Assembly (NCBI GenBank): GCA_015069135.1
Contig: SVJE01000004.1
Location: forward strand, 124,001 to 188,000
Source: Oscillospiraceae bacterium
GTDB lineage: Bacteria; Bacillota; Clostridia; UBA1212; SIG427
DNA: 64,000 nt
Direction of reading: 5' to 3'
Below are positions 15,925-25,382 of the stretch, piece after piece. The translations under genes were made by a program, and so were the position numbers. A model generated the notes under the pieces. The model was not told the origin of the DNA. It made no database searches and saw only the letters and a list, made by a program, of their open reading frames with translations. The number at the start of each line of letters is the position of its first letter. Within the stretch, counting starts at the first letter, position 1.

Positions 15925-17058
15925 ATGAGCAAGAATATTTTTGATGAACTCGAGTTTATAATTCGACGTGCTGATTTTGAAACAGCGGGACAGATAATAG
16001 AAGACTTAAAAAAGCAATATGATTCCGGTAGTGACGAATATGGTGAAATATGTTATTACGAACTTTTGACTCACTACAAAGCAACTGATATTTTTATGCT
16101 TAAGAATTATTTTGTTAGCAGGGGTATGCCTTCCTGTGAACTTTGTAATGCTGTTTTAAGATATTCAAATTCGGATCGTCAGAAAAAGGTTCATTCTCTT
16201 TTTATCAGAGCAGGTAAAATTCGTGGTATCTCTGATTATGCATCTTTGGGCGAAAGCTATCTTAAAGAAAAAGATTATATAAAAGCCATTGAGAATTTTA
16301 AAGTTGCCGGTGAAAACGAAAGAGTGGTTCAGATAGTTTTAAACTGTGCCGGGGCGGCCCTTAAAAAGAATAATTTTTCTGAGGCCATTCAATATTTAAA
16401 TTATGCTTTATCTGATGACAAATGTTATGAGGAATATAAAAAGGTAAAAAATTATGAACAGGTTTTTGGAGAATTCCAGAAAGAAATCGGGGCCCCACAG
16501 AAGTATGCCGCCAAGGTTCTTAAAGAGGCAGATAGTGATAAATACAATGCATATATGAAGCTTTCAAACAGTTCAGGAGGGTATACTGAGGGTGTTTTGC
16601 ATTTTATAGCTGTTTTAATTGCTTTAAGTGTAAGCGTTTTTATGTTTTTTGATCCAGACCTTGACCTACCTGCATTATATGTGATATGGGGTGTATGTGC
16701 ATCAGTGGCATTACATAGAAAATACATGTGGGATTTTGGGATTATTAAAAGTATAGGTGGCACTTTTTTGCTTTGTGCAGCGCCTGCCATTATTACTGCG
16801 TTCGCTTACGAAGTATTAGATGCTAACGGACTTGGTGCACTGATTACGACTATAGTTACATTAATTGAATTTATACCAACATTAATACGTAATATTAAAT
16901 ATATGAAAAAATCAGGTGCCAATAAAAAGGCAGCTGCATTAAGAACCGGATTTGTTGAGCCAACACTTAAAAAAGCCCGCAGACAGATTATAGAAAAATA
17001 TTCTGCACTTACAGATGTTCAGACAGCCACTTCATGGGCTAATAGAATTAAACTTTAA
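15925..17058 (+). CDS. TPR-like protein with C-terminal membrane domain
   Basis: The 377-residue protein has a helical-repeat N-terminal half. ASLGESYLKEKDYIKAIENFKVAGE and CAGAALKKNNFSEAIQYLNYALSD are clear TPR-like pairs (about residues 110-180). About four membrane segments follow at residues 229-320 (VLHFIAVLIALSVSVFMFF, LYVIWGVCASVAL, GTFLLCAAPAIITAFAYEV, ALITTIVTLIEFIPTLI), with a basic cytoplasmic tail. I start at ATG 15925, just after a TTG, with AAAGGA upstream. Function is unknown; it may tether a complex to the membrane. Confidence 0.7.
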   Translation: MSKNIFDELEFIIRRADFETAGQIIEDLKKQYDSGSDEYGEICYYELLTHYKATDIFMLKNYFVSRGMPSCELCNAVLRYSNSDRQKKVHSLFIRAGKIRGISDYASLGESYLKEKDYIKAIENFKVAGENERVVQIVLNCAGAALKKNNFSEAIQYLNYALSDDKCYEEYKKVKNYEQVFGEFQKEIGAPQKYAAKVLKEADSDKYNAYMKLSNSSGGYTEGVLHFIAVLIALSVSVFMFFDPDLDLPALYVIWGVCASVALHRKYMWDFGIIKSIGGTFLLCAAPAIITAFAYEVLDANGLGALITTIVTLIEFIPTLIRNIKYMKKSGANKKAAALRTGFVEPTLKKARRQIIEKYSALTDVQTATSWANRIKL

Positions 17059-17080
17059 AAGTTATAATATTATGTATCCA

Positions 17081-17110
17081 TTGACAACAAAACCTCCCGT
17101 TTGATATAAT
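17081..17110 (+). promoter_or_regulatory. Promoter of the zinc alcohol dehydrogenase gene
   Basis: TTGACA (17081-17086), 18-bp spacer, TATAAT (17105-17110). Confidence 0.8.
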
Positions 17111-17158
17111 TTAGCTATCGATTTGACAAAATTATAACAAAATAAGGAGCGTGTTATT

Positions 17159-18292
17159 ATGGCAACATCAAAAGTGGCTTATCTTGTAAAGCCTAAAATT
17201 GTTGACGGTGTTGAAGGAGAGGCTATCGTTGAGCTGAGAGACATCGAAATCCCAACACCGGGACCGGGTGAAATACTTGTAAAGGTTGAAGGTTGTGGTA
17301 TCTGTGGTACAGACGTACACGAATATCGTTATAATCCTTTCGGCTACAAGGAAATCGTTCTCGGACACGAAGGAACAGGTGAAGTTGTAGCAATTGGTGA
17401 AGGTGTTACAGTTGACACAAAAGGTGATCCTATTAAAGTAGGGGACAAGGTTGTTACATCAGTACTTCTTTGTGGTGAGTGTGATTACTGTCGTCGTTAC
17501 CCAGAAAAACCAAATCTTTGTGATGGTCTTGGCGTTTACGGTCTTATTGAAGATGACGAAGCACATCATAACAACGGATGGTTTGCAGAACATATTTTGG
17601 TTCGTAAAAACTCATCTATTTTTGTAGTAAATGGTATGACATTGGACGAAAGAATGCTTATTGAGCCTGCTTGTGTATGTGTTCACTCATGGAATCGTGC
17701 TAACTCTACAAACATCATTAATTTTGGTTCTACTGTATTGGTACAGGGTTGTGGCCCTATCGGCCTTATGCAGATTGCAGTTCTAAAGGCAGCAGGTGTT
17801 GTTAACATTATTGCTGTTGATGGTGTAGATACTCGTCTCAACCTTGCTAAAGAAATGGGTGCTACTGCTGTTATTAACTTCAGAGAACTTAAGACTATTG
17901 AAGAGAGAGTTGCTAAAGTTAAAGAGCTAACCCATGGTTTTGGTGCAGACTTTGTATTCCAGTGCACCGGAGTTCCTCAGGCGGCTGCAGATGCTTACAA
18001 GTATGTAAGAAGAGGCGGCGGTTACTGTGAAATGGGCTTCTTTGTAAATGCGGGAGAATGCACAATGAATCCTCACTTTGACCTTTGTAACAAAGAAATT
18101 ACATTGGTTGGTTCCTGGGTATATGGTGCTAACGAATATATTGAAACTCTCGGATTCTTAAAGAAAGCTAAAGAAATGTCAATTCCTGTTGAAAAACTGG
18201 TGACACACCATTATCCTTTGGAACAGTATGTTGATGCTATGGAGAAGAATATTTCTCTTACAGGCGTTAAGATTGCTATCGTAATGGAATAA
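17159..18292 (+). CDS. Zinc-dependent medium-chain dehydrogenase (sorbitol/threonine/butanediol type)
   Basis: The 377-residue enzyme is a medium-chain dehydrogenase/reductase. The GroES-like N-terminal domain has catalytic zinc ligands in GCGICGTDVHEY and GHEGTGEVV and a structural zinc lobe, CGECDYCRRYPEKPNLC. The Rossmann domain has VQGCGPIGLMQIAVLKAAG, and the acidic residue after it (IIAVD) suggests NAD rather than NADP. Members oxidise polyols or secondary alcohols such as sorbitol, threonine or 2,3-butanediol; the substrate cannot be chosen here. It has its own strong promoter, AAGGAG and terminator, so it is monocistronic. Confidence 0.9.
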   Translation: MATSKVAYLVKPKIVDGVEGEAIVELRDIEIPTPGPGEILVKVEGCGICGTDVHEYRYNPFGYKEIVLGHEGTGEVVAIGEGVTVDTKGDPIKVGDKVVTSVLLCGECDYCRRYPEKPNLCDGLGVYGLIEDDEAHHNNGWFAEHILVRKNSSIFVVNGMTLDERMLIEPACVCVHSWNRANSTNIINFGSTVLVQGCGPIGLMQIAVLKAAGVVNIIAVDGVDTRLNLAKEMGATAVINFRELKTIEERVAKVKELTHGFGADFVFQCTGVPQAAADAYKYVRRGGGYCEMGFFVNAGECTMNPHFDLCNKEITLVGSWVYGANEYIETLGFLKKAKEMSIPVEKLVTHHYPLEQYVDAMEKNISLTGVKIAIVME

Positions 18293-18308
18293 GCTATCAA
18301 TAATAATG

Positions 18309-18336
18309 CAGCGGAATGATTTTATTCCGCTGTTTT
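18309..18336 (+). terminator. Terminator of the dehydrogenase gene
   Basis: Stem cagcggaat (18309-18317) and attccgctg (18324-18332), 6-nt loop, then TTTT. Confidence 0.85.
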
Positions 18337-18351
18337 ATTATATTTTTGAAT

Positions 18352-18369
18352 TTTACTTTTAAAAGTAAA
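18352..18369. promoter_or_regulatory. 18-bp perfect palindrome before the SGNH gene
   Basis: tttacttttaaaagtaaa reads the same on both strands. Its left end could serve as a -35 (TTTACT) for a -10 at 18375-18380 (TAGCAT, 17-bp spacer), so it may be an operator. Confidence 0.45.
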
Positions 18370-18411
18370 TGTGTTAGCATAGTTTTGTGCATAATAAAAG
18401 GAGATGTTTTT

Positions 18412-19053
18412 ATGGCTAACAATGTACTTATCTTCGGTGATAGCTATTCAACTTTTGAGGGATATATTCCTGAAGGTTACGGAGCATATTATCCAACGGA
18501 AGAGAGTATTGAAACAAATGTCAGATATGTAGAAGAAACCTGGTGGCATCAGGTGATTTCAGAAATTGGCGGCTCATTGATTCTTAATAACAGTTGGTCA
18601 GGCTCAACAATAGGCCATACCGGATACAATGGACAGGACTGTTCAGGTTTTTCGTCTTTTATATTTAGATTCAGAGAACTTAAAGAAAAAGGATTTTTTA
18701 CAGAGAATAAAATTGACACAGTGTTTGTGTTTGGTGGGACTAATGATAGTTGGTCAGATGCTCCTGTTGGTAAAATAAAACTTTCTGATTGGGTAGAAAA
18801 AGATTTGTTTTTTGTACTTCCTGCAGTGGCATATTTCTTACATGATGTAAAGAATACTTTGCCGGAAGCCAAAGTATATTGTCTTATAAACACGGAGTTA
18901 AAGCCGGAAATAATGGAAGGTATGGCAGGAATAGCAAAAGCTTCGGGAGTTACTCCAATCACTTTTAATAATATAGAAAAGTGTTGTGGTCATCCTACAG
19001 TACAGGGAATGATAGATATAAAGAATCAGGTTATGTCTGTAATAGAAGGTTAA
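18412..19053 (+). CDS. SGNH/GDSL-family hydrolase-like protein
   Basis: The 213-residue protein has the block I motif IFGDSYSTFEGY (nucleophile Ser in GDS) and the block III motif FGGTNDSW (GxND). A late His in CCGHPTVQGM is a candidate for the catalytic His, although the usual DxxH spacing is not clear. There is no signal peptide. The family contains esterases and carbohydrate deacetylases. AAAAGGAG precedes the ATG at 18412; the open frame upstream lies inside the preceding terminator and is not coding. Confidence 0.8.
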   Translation: MANNVLIFGDSYSTFEGYIPEGYGAYYPTEESIETNVRYVEETWWHQVISEIGGSLILNNSWSGSTIGHTGYNGQDCSGFSSFIFRFRELKEKGFFTENKIDTVFVFGGTNDSWSDAPVGKIKLSDWVEKDLFFVLPAVAYFLHDVKNTLPEAKVYCLINTELKPEIMEGMAGIAKASGVTPITFNNIEKCCGHPTVQGMIDIKNQVMSVIEG

Positions 19054-19123
19054 ATCTTGTTTTGTTGACAGATTATGGTAAAATATAGATTAGATATTTT
19101 CTTATATGAGGGGCTAAAGTTTA

Positions 19124-20503
19124 ATGAAAAATGGCTTGTTTTTTGAAAATGAAGAATTGATTTACTACAAAGACGACAACCCTTATCATGCAGGTGTGAT
19201 TAAGGTTGATGAGGATATATATTATATAGGTAAAAATGGCAGAGCCGTTAAAGGTATTCATGTAGTCCATGAATATATGAGTAATGACATTCTTAAAAGG
19301 GGTACATATAAGTTTGATGACAATTACAAACTTGTAAAGGATTGGTATGTGCCTGCAAAAAGAGTTGAGGACAACAAGAAAAAGAAAAAAATAAAAATAA
19401 ACAAGTATACAGCTATAAATATAGTTATTATTATAATTTTTATCTTGATTCTGCTTGCTGTTATTGATTTTAAAATTCCAAATAAGGATTCATTTAAAGA
19501 CGATGGTACATCTATAACTACAGGACAAACAAATATTATTTTGCCGGAATTTAGTGAAGAAGTTCAGTTAAGTTCGAAGCTTGCGGGTCAGTTATATGCA
19601 GGTGAAATCAGTGTTTCTGAAGCGATTACAGGGGGAAATCCTTACAGATCTTTTGTGTTTGAATATAAATTAAAGGACAAGGATGGACTTTTAATTTTAA
19701 GTGAACATCCGGATTATTCAGACAGTAAGGATATTGTCCTTTTTAAAGACCAGACTTCTGTCTCTATAGACAATTTGAAAACAAATCAGCAGTATTATTA
19801 TATGGTGCATGTAGGGGAAGATTCCTATACAGGACAGTTTAAAACAGCTGAAGGAACCAGATATATTTACATGCCCGGTGTATATAATACACGTGATATT
19901 GGTGGTTACAAGACCCTTGATGGTAAGACAGTAAAACAGGGTATGATAATACGAGGCACAGAAATTGATGGCCTGGTAGAACCTACATATTATCTTGAAG
20001 AGTACGCTGTAAAAAGTGTTATGGAAGACTTCGGCTTTGTATGTGATTTTGATTTAAGAGCGGAAGGCATTTATTACGGAAACTATGAGTCAAGACTCGG
20101 TAAAAATGTGAAGCATAGTTTCTATACTTCACCTCAATACGGAGGAATTTTTAACGTAGCGTACAAAAATTCTCTTAAAAAGATTTTTACTGAACTTGCA
20201 GTAAAGGAAAATTATCCTATGTATTTGCATTGCACCTATGGGGCAGATCGTACAGGTACTATAGTATATTTATTGCAAGGTATACTTAATATGTCAGAGA
20301 AAGATATGATCAGGGAGTATCAGATGACGGGATTTTTCAGTACGAATTTTGCTACATCAGATTATATGAATGTTGTGAGTAAAAATTTAAATAATTTTTC
20401 CGGCAACACAATACAAGAAAAAATAGAGAGTTTTCTGATTGGTGAGATCGGAATAACAAAAGACCAGATACAAGCAATCAAAAATATACTGTTGGAAAAT
20501 TGA
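19124..20503 (+). CDS. Membrane-anchored tyrosine phosphatase-like protein
   Basis: The 459-residue protein has four parts. Residues 1-80 carry beta-hairpin repeats like cell-wall-binding repeats (IKVDEDIYYIGKNGRAVKG). A Lys-rich stretch follows, then one membrane segment (about 97-115). An Fn3-like domain lies at about 165-245. The C-terminal domain is a Y_phosphatase3-type tyrosine phosphatase with the P-loop HCTYGADRTGT (about 369-379) and an upstream NTRDIGGY motif typical of that family. The Cys and Arg are intact. By the positive-inside rule the phosphatase faces outside and the wall-binding-like repeats inside, which is odd. GAGGGG precedes the ATG and TTGACA (19065) lies upstream. It stands just before the polysaccharide block, and a strong terminator follows. 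Confidence 0.82.
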   Translation: MKNGLFFENEELIYYKDDNPYHAGVIKVDEDIYYIGKNGRAVKGIHVVHEYMSNDILKRGTYKFDDNYKLVKDWYVPAKRVEDNKKKKKIKINKYTAINIVIIIIFILILLAVIDFKIPNKDSFKDDGTSITTGQTNIILPEFSEEVQLSSKLAGQLYAGEISVSEAITGGNPYRSFVFEYKLKDKDGLLILSEHPDYSDSKDIVLFKDQTSVSIDNLKTNQQYYYMVHVGEDSYTGQFKTAEGTRYIYMPGVYNTRDIGGYKTLDGKTVKQGMIIRGTEIDGLVEPTYYLEEYAVKSVMEDFGFVCDFDLRAEGIYYGNYESRLGKNVKHSFYTSPQYGGIFNVAYKNSLKKIFTELAVKENYPMYLHCTYGADRTGTIVYLLQGILNMSEKDMIREYQMTGFFSTNFATSDYMNVVSKNLNNFSGNTIQEKIESFLIGEIGITKDQIQAIKNILLEN

Positions 20504-20520
20504 TTTTTATTTAAGTAAAA

Positions 20521-20559
20521 ACAATGGTTTACATGAAAAACGTAAACCATTGTTTTTTG
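20521..20559 (+). terminator. Strong terminator after the phosphatase gene
   Basis: Perfect 12-bp stem, acaatggtttac (20521-20532) with gtaaaccattgt (20542-20553), 9-nt loop, then TTTTT. The following 190 bp to the flippase gene hold a 7-bp inverted repeat (catgaaa/tttcatg, 20641-20662) and no clear promoter. Confidence 0.92.
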
Positions 20560-20745
20560 TAATAATTATACATATGTATTTGACAGATATATGGCAAATG
20601 AGTAATATAGACATGATATACAGAAATGATAAATTATGAGCATGAAACAAACTGTTTTCATGAGAGAAGGTATAGATTTGTACAAACTGTAGAGTTGTGC
20701 AAATTGATTTCAATGAAAGTAAAATAGAAAGCAGATGAGACTAGG

Positions 20746-22143
20746 ATGAGCAACGATAATAAAGTTGTTAAATCAGGAATTTGGTATACAATATCTAATT
20801 TTTTAAGTAAAGGAATACTTTTTTTAGCCACACCTATATTCACAAGACTTCTTACGAAGGCAGAGTTTGGTACTTTTAGTACTTTTTCTTCCTGGCTTAA
20901 TATATTTATGATTGTGATAACTCTTAATGTAGAAGCATCATTAATAAGTGCCAGATTTGATTTTGAGAAAAAATTAGATAAATATGTTTTTTCATCTCTT
21001 GCCCTTAGTACAACATCTACTTTAATTTTTGCTATTGTCTGCAATGTTTTTATGGGGCCTGTAAGTAGCTTCTTGGAGATTAAACCTTTATACATAAATT
21101 GTATTTTCGCGTACTTGCTCTTTTTCCCTGCACTACAATTATTTCAAACCCAGGAAAGGTATTTTTTTAGATACAAAACCTCTACAGCTCTTAGTTTGGC
21201 ATCGTCCATAGGATCATGTCTTCTTTCTGTAGCTCTGGTATATACAGTAAGTAATAAGTTGTCAGGAAGAATTTTTGGACATATTCTTCCAACTGTAATT
21301 ATAGGATTGTTCTTATATATATTAATTGCTGTAAGAGGAAGAAGCATTGATTTTCGTTTTTGGAAATACACATTGAAGGTGTGCCTTCCGTACATACCGC
21401 ATCTTTTGTCTATGACAATATTGAAAGAAACAGATAGAATTATGATTACTAAATTCTGTGGAGAAGAAGAAACTGCTCTTTACAGTGTAGCCTATAGTGT
21501 GGCTATGATAGTAACACTTCTTATGAATGCCCTTAACGGAGCATTCAGCCCTTGGTTGGCCGAAAAACTTTCAAAAGAAGAATATTCAACAATAAGAAAA
21601 TCATCAAAGCTTTACATAGGTTTGTTTGTGATTTTTGCCGTAGGTCTTTTATTACTTGCTCCGGAAGTGCTCTACATAATGGGTGGAGAAGCATATATGG
21701 AGGCTAAACCTATAATGATTCCGGTGGCTGTAGGGTGTATGTGTCAGTTCCTTTACACACTCTTTGTTAATGTAGAACAATTTTACAAGAAAACTGTTGG
21801 TATGGCCATTGCCAGTGTTTCAGCAGCAGTCCTAAATTATCTGTTGAACTTATGGTTAATTCCTAGGTTTGGCTATATAGCGGCAGCGTATACAACATTA
21901 GCAGGATATCTATGGCTACTTGTAATACATATGTTGCTTGTCAGAAAAATTAAGAAACAACATGTATACAGCTATAAGTTTGTACTTCTTGTATTAGCCG
22001 GCATGGGTCTTTTGGCAGTGTGTGCAGCTTTATTGTATACAAATAATATAATCAGGTATACATTTATTCTTGTATATATGGTATTATTAATAGTAGTAGC
22101 TTGGAAAAACAAATCCAAACTTATTGGTTTTATAAAAAAGTGA
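20746..22143 (+). CDS. Polysaccharide flippase (Wzx-like, MOP superfamily)
   Basis: The 465-residue protein has about 12-14 membrane segments and the MOP-family pattern of Wzx/RfbX flippases, starting with the amphipathic SGIWYTISNFLSKGILFLATPIFTRLLTKAEFG, followed by LKETDRIMITKFCGEEETALYSVAY. It would flip lipid-linked glycan repeat units across the membrane. It is the first gene of a run of nine or more genes with gaps of 90 bp or less and several ATGA/TAATG overlaps. The ribosome binding site is weak. Confidence 0.9.
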   Translation: MSNDNKVVKSGIWYTISNFLSKGILFLATPIFTRLLTKAEFGTFSTFSSWLNIFMIVITLNVEASLISARFDFEKKLDKYVFSSLALSTTSTLIFAIVCNVFMGPVSSFLEIKPLYINCIFAYLLFFPALQLFQTQERYFFRYKTSTALSLASSIGSCLLSVALVYTVSNKLSGRIFGHILPTVIIGLFLYILIAVRGRSIDFRFWKYTLKVCLPYIPHLLSMTILKETDRIMITKFCGEEETALYSVAYSVAMIVTLLMNALNGAFSPWLAEKLSKEEYSTIRKSSKLYIGLFVIFAVGLLLLAPEVLYIMGGEAYMEAKPIMIPVAVGCMCQFLYTLFVNVEQFYKKTVGMAIASVSAAVLNYLLNLWLIPRFGYIAAAYTTLAGYLWLLVIHMLLVRKIKKQHVYSYKFVLLVLAGMGLLAVCAALLYTNNIIRYTFILVYMVLLIVVAWKNKSKLIGFIKK

Positions 22144-22150
22144 GGTAAAA

Positions 22151-23629
22151 ATGAAAAAAATATTAGACAAAGTATTATCTCCGCAATTGTTTGCTATATG
22201 TTATTTGCCTTGGTTGGCAATAAATATGGCTTCGGTAATAAACATTTTAAGTTTTACAAGAATTATTCTCGCAATGTTTGCCGCATGGGCAGTAGCTGTT
22301 TGCGTGAAACAGTTTGTTTTCAGCGGAAAGAAACCATGGACAGATAAATTTATAGCAATTCTTATGTTCTTTCTGGGAGCCTGCCTTATATCACAGGTGG
22401 TACAGTTTGAATATGGCGGATTTGATATGATTGGCAAACTTATGTACTTTGCCATATGTTTGCTTGTGCTTTATAGTCAATATCAGTCTGATTCCGCAGG
22501 ATATATTAAACTTTTTGGTATAGTGTCAAGAGTTTTAGGTGTTGTAATAGGATTAATGATGCTTGTTTCAGACTGGATGTTTGTAACAATATACAGCGGT
22601 ACATTGGTTGGAAGATCCGGGGCAACTGTTAAAGTTGGGTTTTGCGAAAATAGATTGTACGGAATTTTTACCAGTCCTAATGTTGGTGGGCTTTTTGCAT
22701 TAATTCTTATTTGGTGTAGCTTTTTTATTCTTATTAAAGCTAAGTCAATGTGGTGTCCTCTGCTGTGGAGAATATTTGCTTGCATACAGATTTTTGCCGG
22801 TGTTATGTACATTTCAGTAGGACTTTCAAGAGGTACTTATGTTTCAGGTATTGCAATGATTGTAACATATCTTATTATAAAGACTCCCCATATGAAAGAA
22901 AGGGTTCTTTCTGCATGGAAGCAGATTGCCATAAGAATTCTCTGTGTTGCTGTAACTATAGTTTTATGTGTAGGTATTGTTAAAGCGGTGAATTGGTCTG
23001 CCTGTAAAGTTATGGTATGGAATTATGAAAACCATTTAAGTTCATCAGAACTTACAGAGGAGGAAAAAGCGGAACAGGAAGCCATTATTGAAAATGCTCT
23101 TAAAGGCTCGGAAGGTCGTGTAGAATCTAACAGAGAAGATATTGACATTACAAATAAAAGAGCAAGTATATGGACAAGTCATCTTAAATTATTAAAAGGT
23201 AAGCATCTTATTATTGGTGTAAATCATCCACATAAATATCTTGAGAAGAATCTGGCTCAGGGTATGGATTTTACTGATGAACAGCTGAGATTTATAAGAT
23301 ATGCAGGAGGAAATCTTCATAACGGATATATACAGATACTGACAAACGGAGGAATTTTGGCGTTTCTTCCTATGTTAGCTTTCCTTGGTATCTGTGTTGT
23401 GAAAGCTTTGCAGTATTTATTTAAAGCTCGTTTTTCAAAGAAGCTTTCTGTGGATACGGATTCCTACCTTGTTTTCAGTGTAACACTTCCAATGGTAATA
23501 GCTGTACTGGTAGATAATGTGTTTGAAACAAATTTTGTACTTATGGGTGCCAATTTCATACAAGCATTTTTCTGGTTTGTAGCTGGTGCTTGTGTAATGA
23601 GCATGATTGAGGGAGTAAAAAACAAATGA
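22151..23629 (+). CDS. O-antigen ligase/polymerase-like membrane protein
   Basis: The 492-residue protein has 10-12 membrane segments and a large hydrophilic loop (about residues 300-395), as in Wzy polymerases and WaaL-type ligases. The loop contains NLHNGYIQILTNGGI, the His-containing motif common in this family (HN.Y). It should polymerise or transfer the glycan flipped by the previous product. The gene begins 7 bp after the flippase stop and overlaps the glycosyltransferase start by 4 bp. Confidence 0.85.
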   Translation: MKKILDKVLSPQLFAICYLPWLAINMASVINILSFTRIILAMFAAWAVAVCVKQFVFSGKKPWTDKFIAILMFFLGACLISQVVQFEYGGFDMIGKLMYFAICLLVLYSQYQSDSAGYIKLFGIVSRVLGVVIGLMMLVSDWMFVTIYSGTLVGRSGATVKVGFCENRLYGIFTSPNVGGLFALILIWCSFFILIKAKSMWCPLLWRIFACIQIFAGVMYISVGLSRGTYVSGIAMIVTYLIIKTPHMKERVLSAWKQIAIRILCVAVTIVLCVGIVKAVNWSACKVMVWNYENHLSSSELTEEEKAEQEAIIENALKGSEGRVESNREDIDITNKRASIWTSHLKLLKGKHLIIGVNHPHKYLEKNLAQGMDFTDEQLRFIRYAGGNLHNGYIQILTNGGILAFLPMLAFLGICVVKALQYLFKARFSKKLSVDTDSYLVFSVTLPMVIAVLVDNVFETNFVLMGANFIQAFFWFVAGACVMSMIEGVKNK

Positions 23630-24696
23630 TAGGTTACTTGTGTGCAACTCCTTTTCATATAACTGCGGCTATTACCATGCAAAGCGGAATGTTTGCAGGT
23701 AAAAAGTCTACTCTTATAGTTATGGATCACTTTGATGTGGATATGGAACTGATAAACAGGATTAAGGAAACAGGTGTTTTTGACAGTGTCTTATTATTCC
23801 ATAGTAACAATAAAACCAAGCTGAATAAAATAAAAAGGCTTGTAAATGTTTTTGCCCCGTCAGAACTTATAAAAAATATTGCAAATAAGACAAAATATAC
23901 TCATTTTGTCTGTTTTGCATTGGATTTTCTTAACCTTGCCTATATAATGAAAAGATACGAAAAAAGAGGTATAAATTGTGAGTTCTCTTTTGGTGATGAT
24001 GGTATTGGTACGTATATAAGAGAAGGCATTTACAAGCCAAAAGATACAGTTGTTAAACTTATGAAAATATCAGGCCGTAGCGGTTATACAGATAAAATTA
24101 CCAGATTATATACATATAAGCCTGATTTTATGGTAACCAACAGAAGTTATGATATTTTACCGATTGAACAAAGCGAGAGTGCTTGTGTGAAACGTAGAAA
24201 TGCTGTCCTTAATATCTGGCCTTTAAACCAGGATATAGATATAGATGGTAAAATACTGTATTTCGAGCAACCGAATGAAGCAGATAAAGATAATGAGGAT
24301 CAAGGCATTGAACAGCAAGCTTTGAGCATGGCTGCAGAAATGTTGGATTCACATACTGTTGTTAAAATGCACCCTCGTTCAACAGCAGAGTCTGTGTGGC
24401 AAAAATTTGGTGTGTTAAAAACAAAGATGCCTTATGAAGTGATGCTATTACAAAAACAATGTGCTCCTAAGCTTATGATGACAGTGAATTCTACAGCTTT
24501 GTTTTCAACTTATTTGTTTGATGATTTACCTGCAGCTACCTGTGCATCAGTTCTACTGTATAAAATAATGATACATAAAAATGAGACTCTTAACAGTGCT
24601 ATGAGTAAATTATGTGATGTAGTAAATAAATCGCAGGAGAACGTTAAAATATATAATCCGGAGACGATGGATGAGTTAAGGGGGATATTACAGTGA
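23626..24696 (+). CDS. Sialyltransferase-like glycosyltransferase (GT52 type)
   Basis: The 356-residue protein fits the bacterial sialyl/polysialyltransferase superfamily. It has the N-terminal CATPFHI motif, an acidic motif FGDDGIGTYI (about 120-130), HP in VVKMHPRST (about 250) and a late SxxLFS (NSTALFSTYL). In characterised members the D/E-D/E-G and HP motifs hold the general base and bind the CMP donor. Here the donor is probably a CMP-nonulosonate made by the next gene. It overlaps both neighbours by 4 bp. Confidence 0.78.
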   Translation: MIGYLCATPFHITAAITMQSGMFAGKKSTLIVMDHFDVDMELINRIKETGVFDSVLLFHSNNKTKLNKIKRLVNVFAPSELIKNIANKTKYTHFVCFALDFLNLAYIMKRYEKRGINCEFSFGDDGIGTYIREGIYKPKDTVVKLMKISGRSGYTDKITRLYTYKPDFMVTNRSYDILPIEQSESACVKRRNAVLNIWPLNQDIDIDGKILYFEQPNEADKDNEDQGIEQQALSMAAEMLDSHTVVKMHPRSTAESVWQKFGVLKTKMPYEVMLLQKQCAPKLMMTVNSTALFSTYLFDDLPAATCASVLLYKIMIHKNETLNSAMSKLCDVVNKSQENVKIYNPETMDELRGILQ

Positions 24697-25382
24697 AAAA
24701 TATTGCTATTATAACTGCCAGAGGCGGTTCAAAGAGAATACCTAAAAAGAACATAAAGGAATTTTGTGGCAAACCAATTATTGCTTACTCTATAGAAGCA
24801 GCAATTAACAGCGGAATATTTGATGAAGTTATGGTTTCTACAGATAGCGAAGAAATTGCAGAGGTTGCTAAAAAGTACGGAGCAAAAGTTCCTTTTTTGA
24901 GAAGTGAAGCTACCAGCAACGACTTTGCTACCACGAGAGATGTTCTTATTGAAGTACTGGATGAGTATAAAAAAAGAGGTCAGGAATTTGGTATTATGAC
25001 CTGCATTTATCCGACAGCTCCTTTTGTAACTGCAGCAAAACTTAAAAATGCAGTAGAGCTGTTAATGGACAGCGATGCAGACTCTCTCATGCCCGTGGTT
25101 GCTTATGGGTTCCCGCCACAAAGAGCAATGGTTGTAAGAGATGGTTTCCTTGAATATCAGTATCCCGAACACAAAAACACTCGCAGCCAGGATTTAGAAC
25201 CTATTTATCATGACTGTGGTCAGTTCTATGTATATAAAACTGATGTTTTTACAGGAAAAGTACAGGGTTCAGGCAAACAGATCCCTTTGAATATGCCTGA
25301 AGAAGAAACTCAGGATATTGACAATATGTCCGACTGGGTAATAGCAGAAATAAAATATCAGAGGTTTATAGAGAATAAATAA
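24693..25382 (+). CDS. pseF: CMP-nonulosonate synthetase, pseudaminic acid type
   Basis: The 229-residue cytidylyltransferase activates a nine-carbon sugar acid with CTP. The N-terminal motif ITARGGSKRIPKKNIKEFCGKPIIAYSI has GSKRIP and FCGKP, typical of PseF rather than of NeuA, which has GSKG and lacks FCGKP. DCGQFYVY and the Pro/Thr motif IYPTAPF are also PseF-like. With the PseI-like synthase two genes downstream this indicates CMP-pseudaminic acid or a close relative. The stop overlaps the AraC-type start (TAATG). Confidence 0.85.
   Translation: MKNIAIITARGGSKRIPKKNIKEFCGKPIIAYSIEAAINSGIFDEVMVSTDSEEIAEVAKKYGAKVPFLRSEATSNDFATTRDVLIEVLDEYKKRGQEFGIMTCIYPTAPFVTAAKLKNAVELLMDSDADSLMPVVAYGFPPQRAMVVRDGFLEYQYPEHKNTRSQDLEPIYHDCGQFYVYKTDVFTGKVQGSGKQIPLNMPEEETQDIDNMSDWVIAEIKYQRFIENK

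Noticed and set aside
24693..25382. Ordinary sialic acid synthetase NeuA
   Set aside because: GSKRIP and FCGKP motifs, and the LWDG-like insertion in the partner synthase, fit pseudaminic-type enzymes better than NeuA/NeuB.
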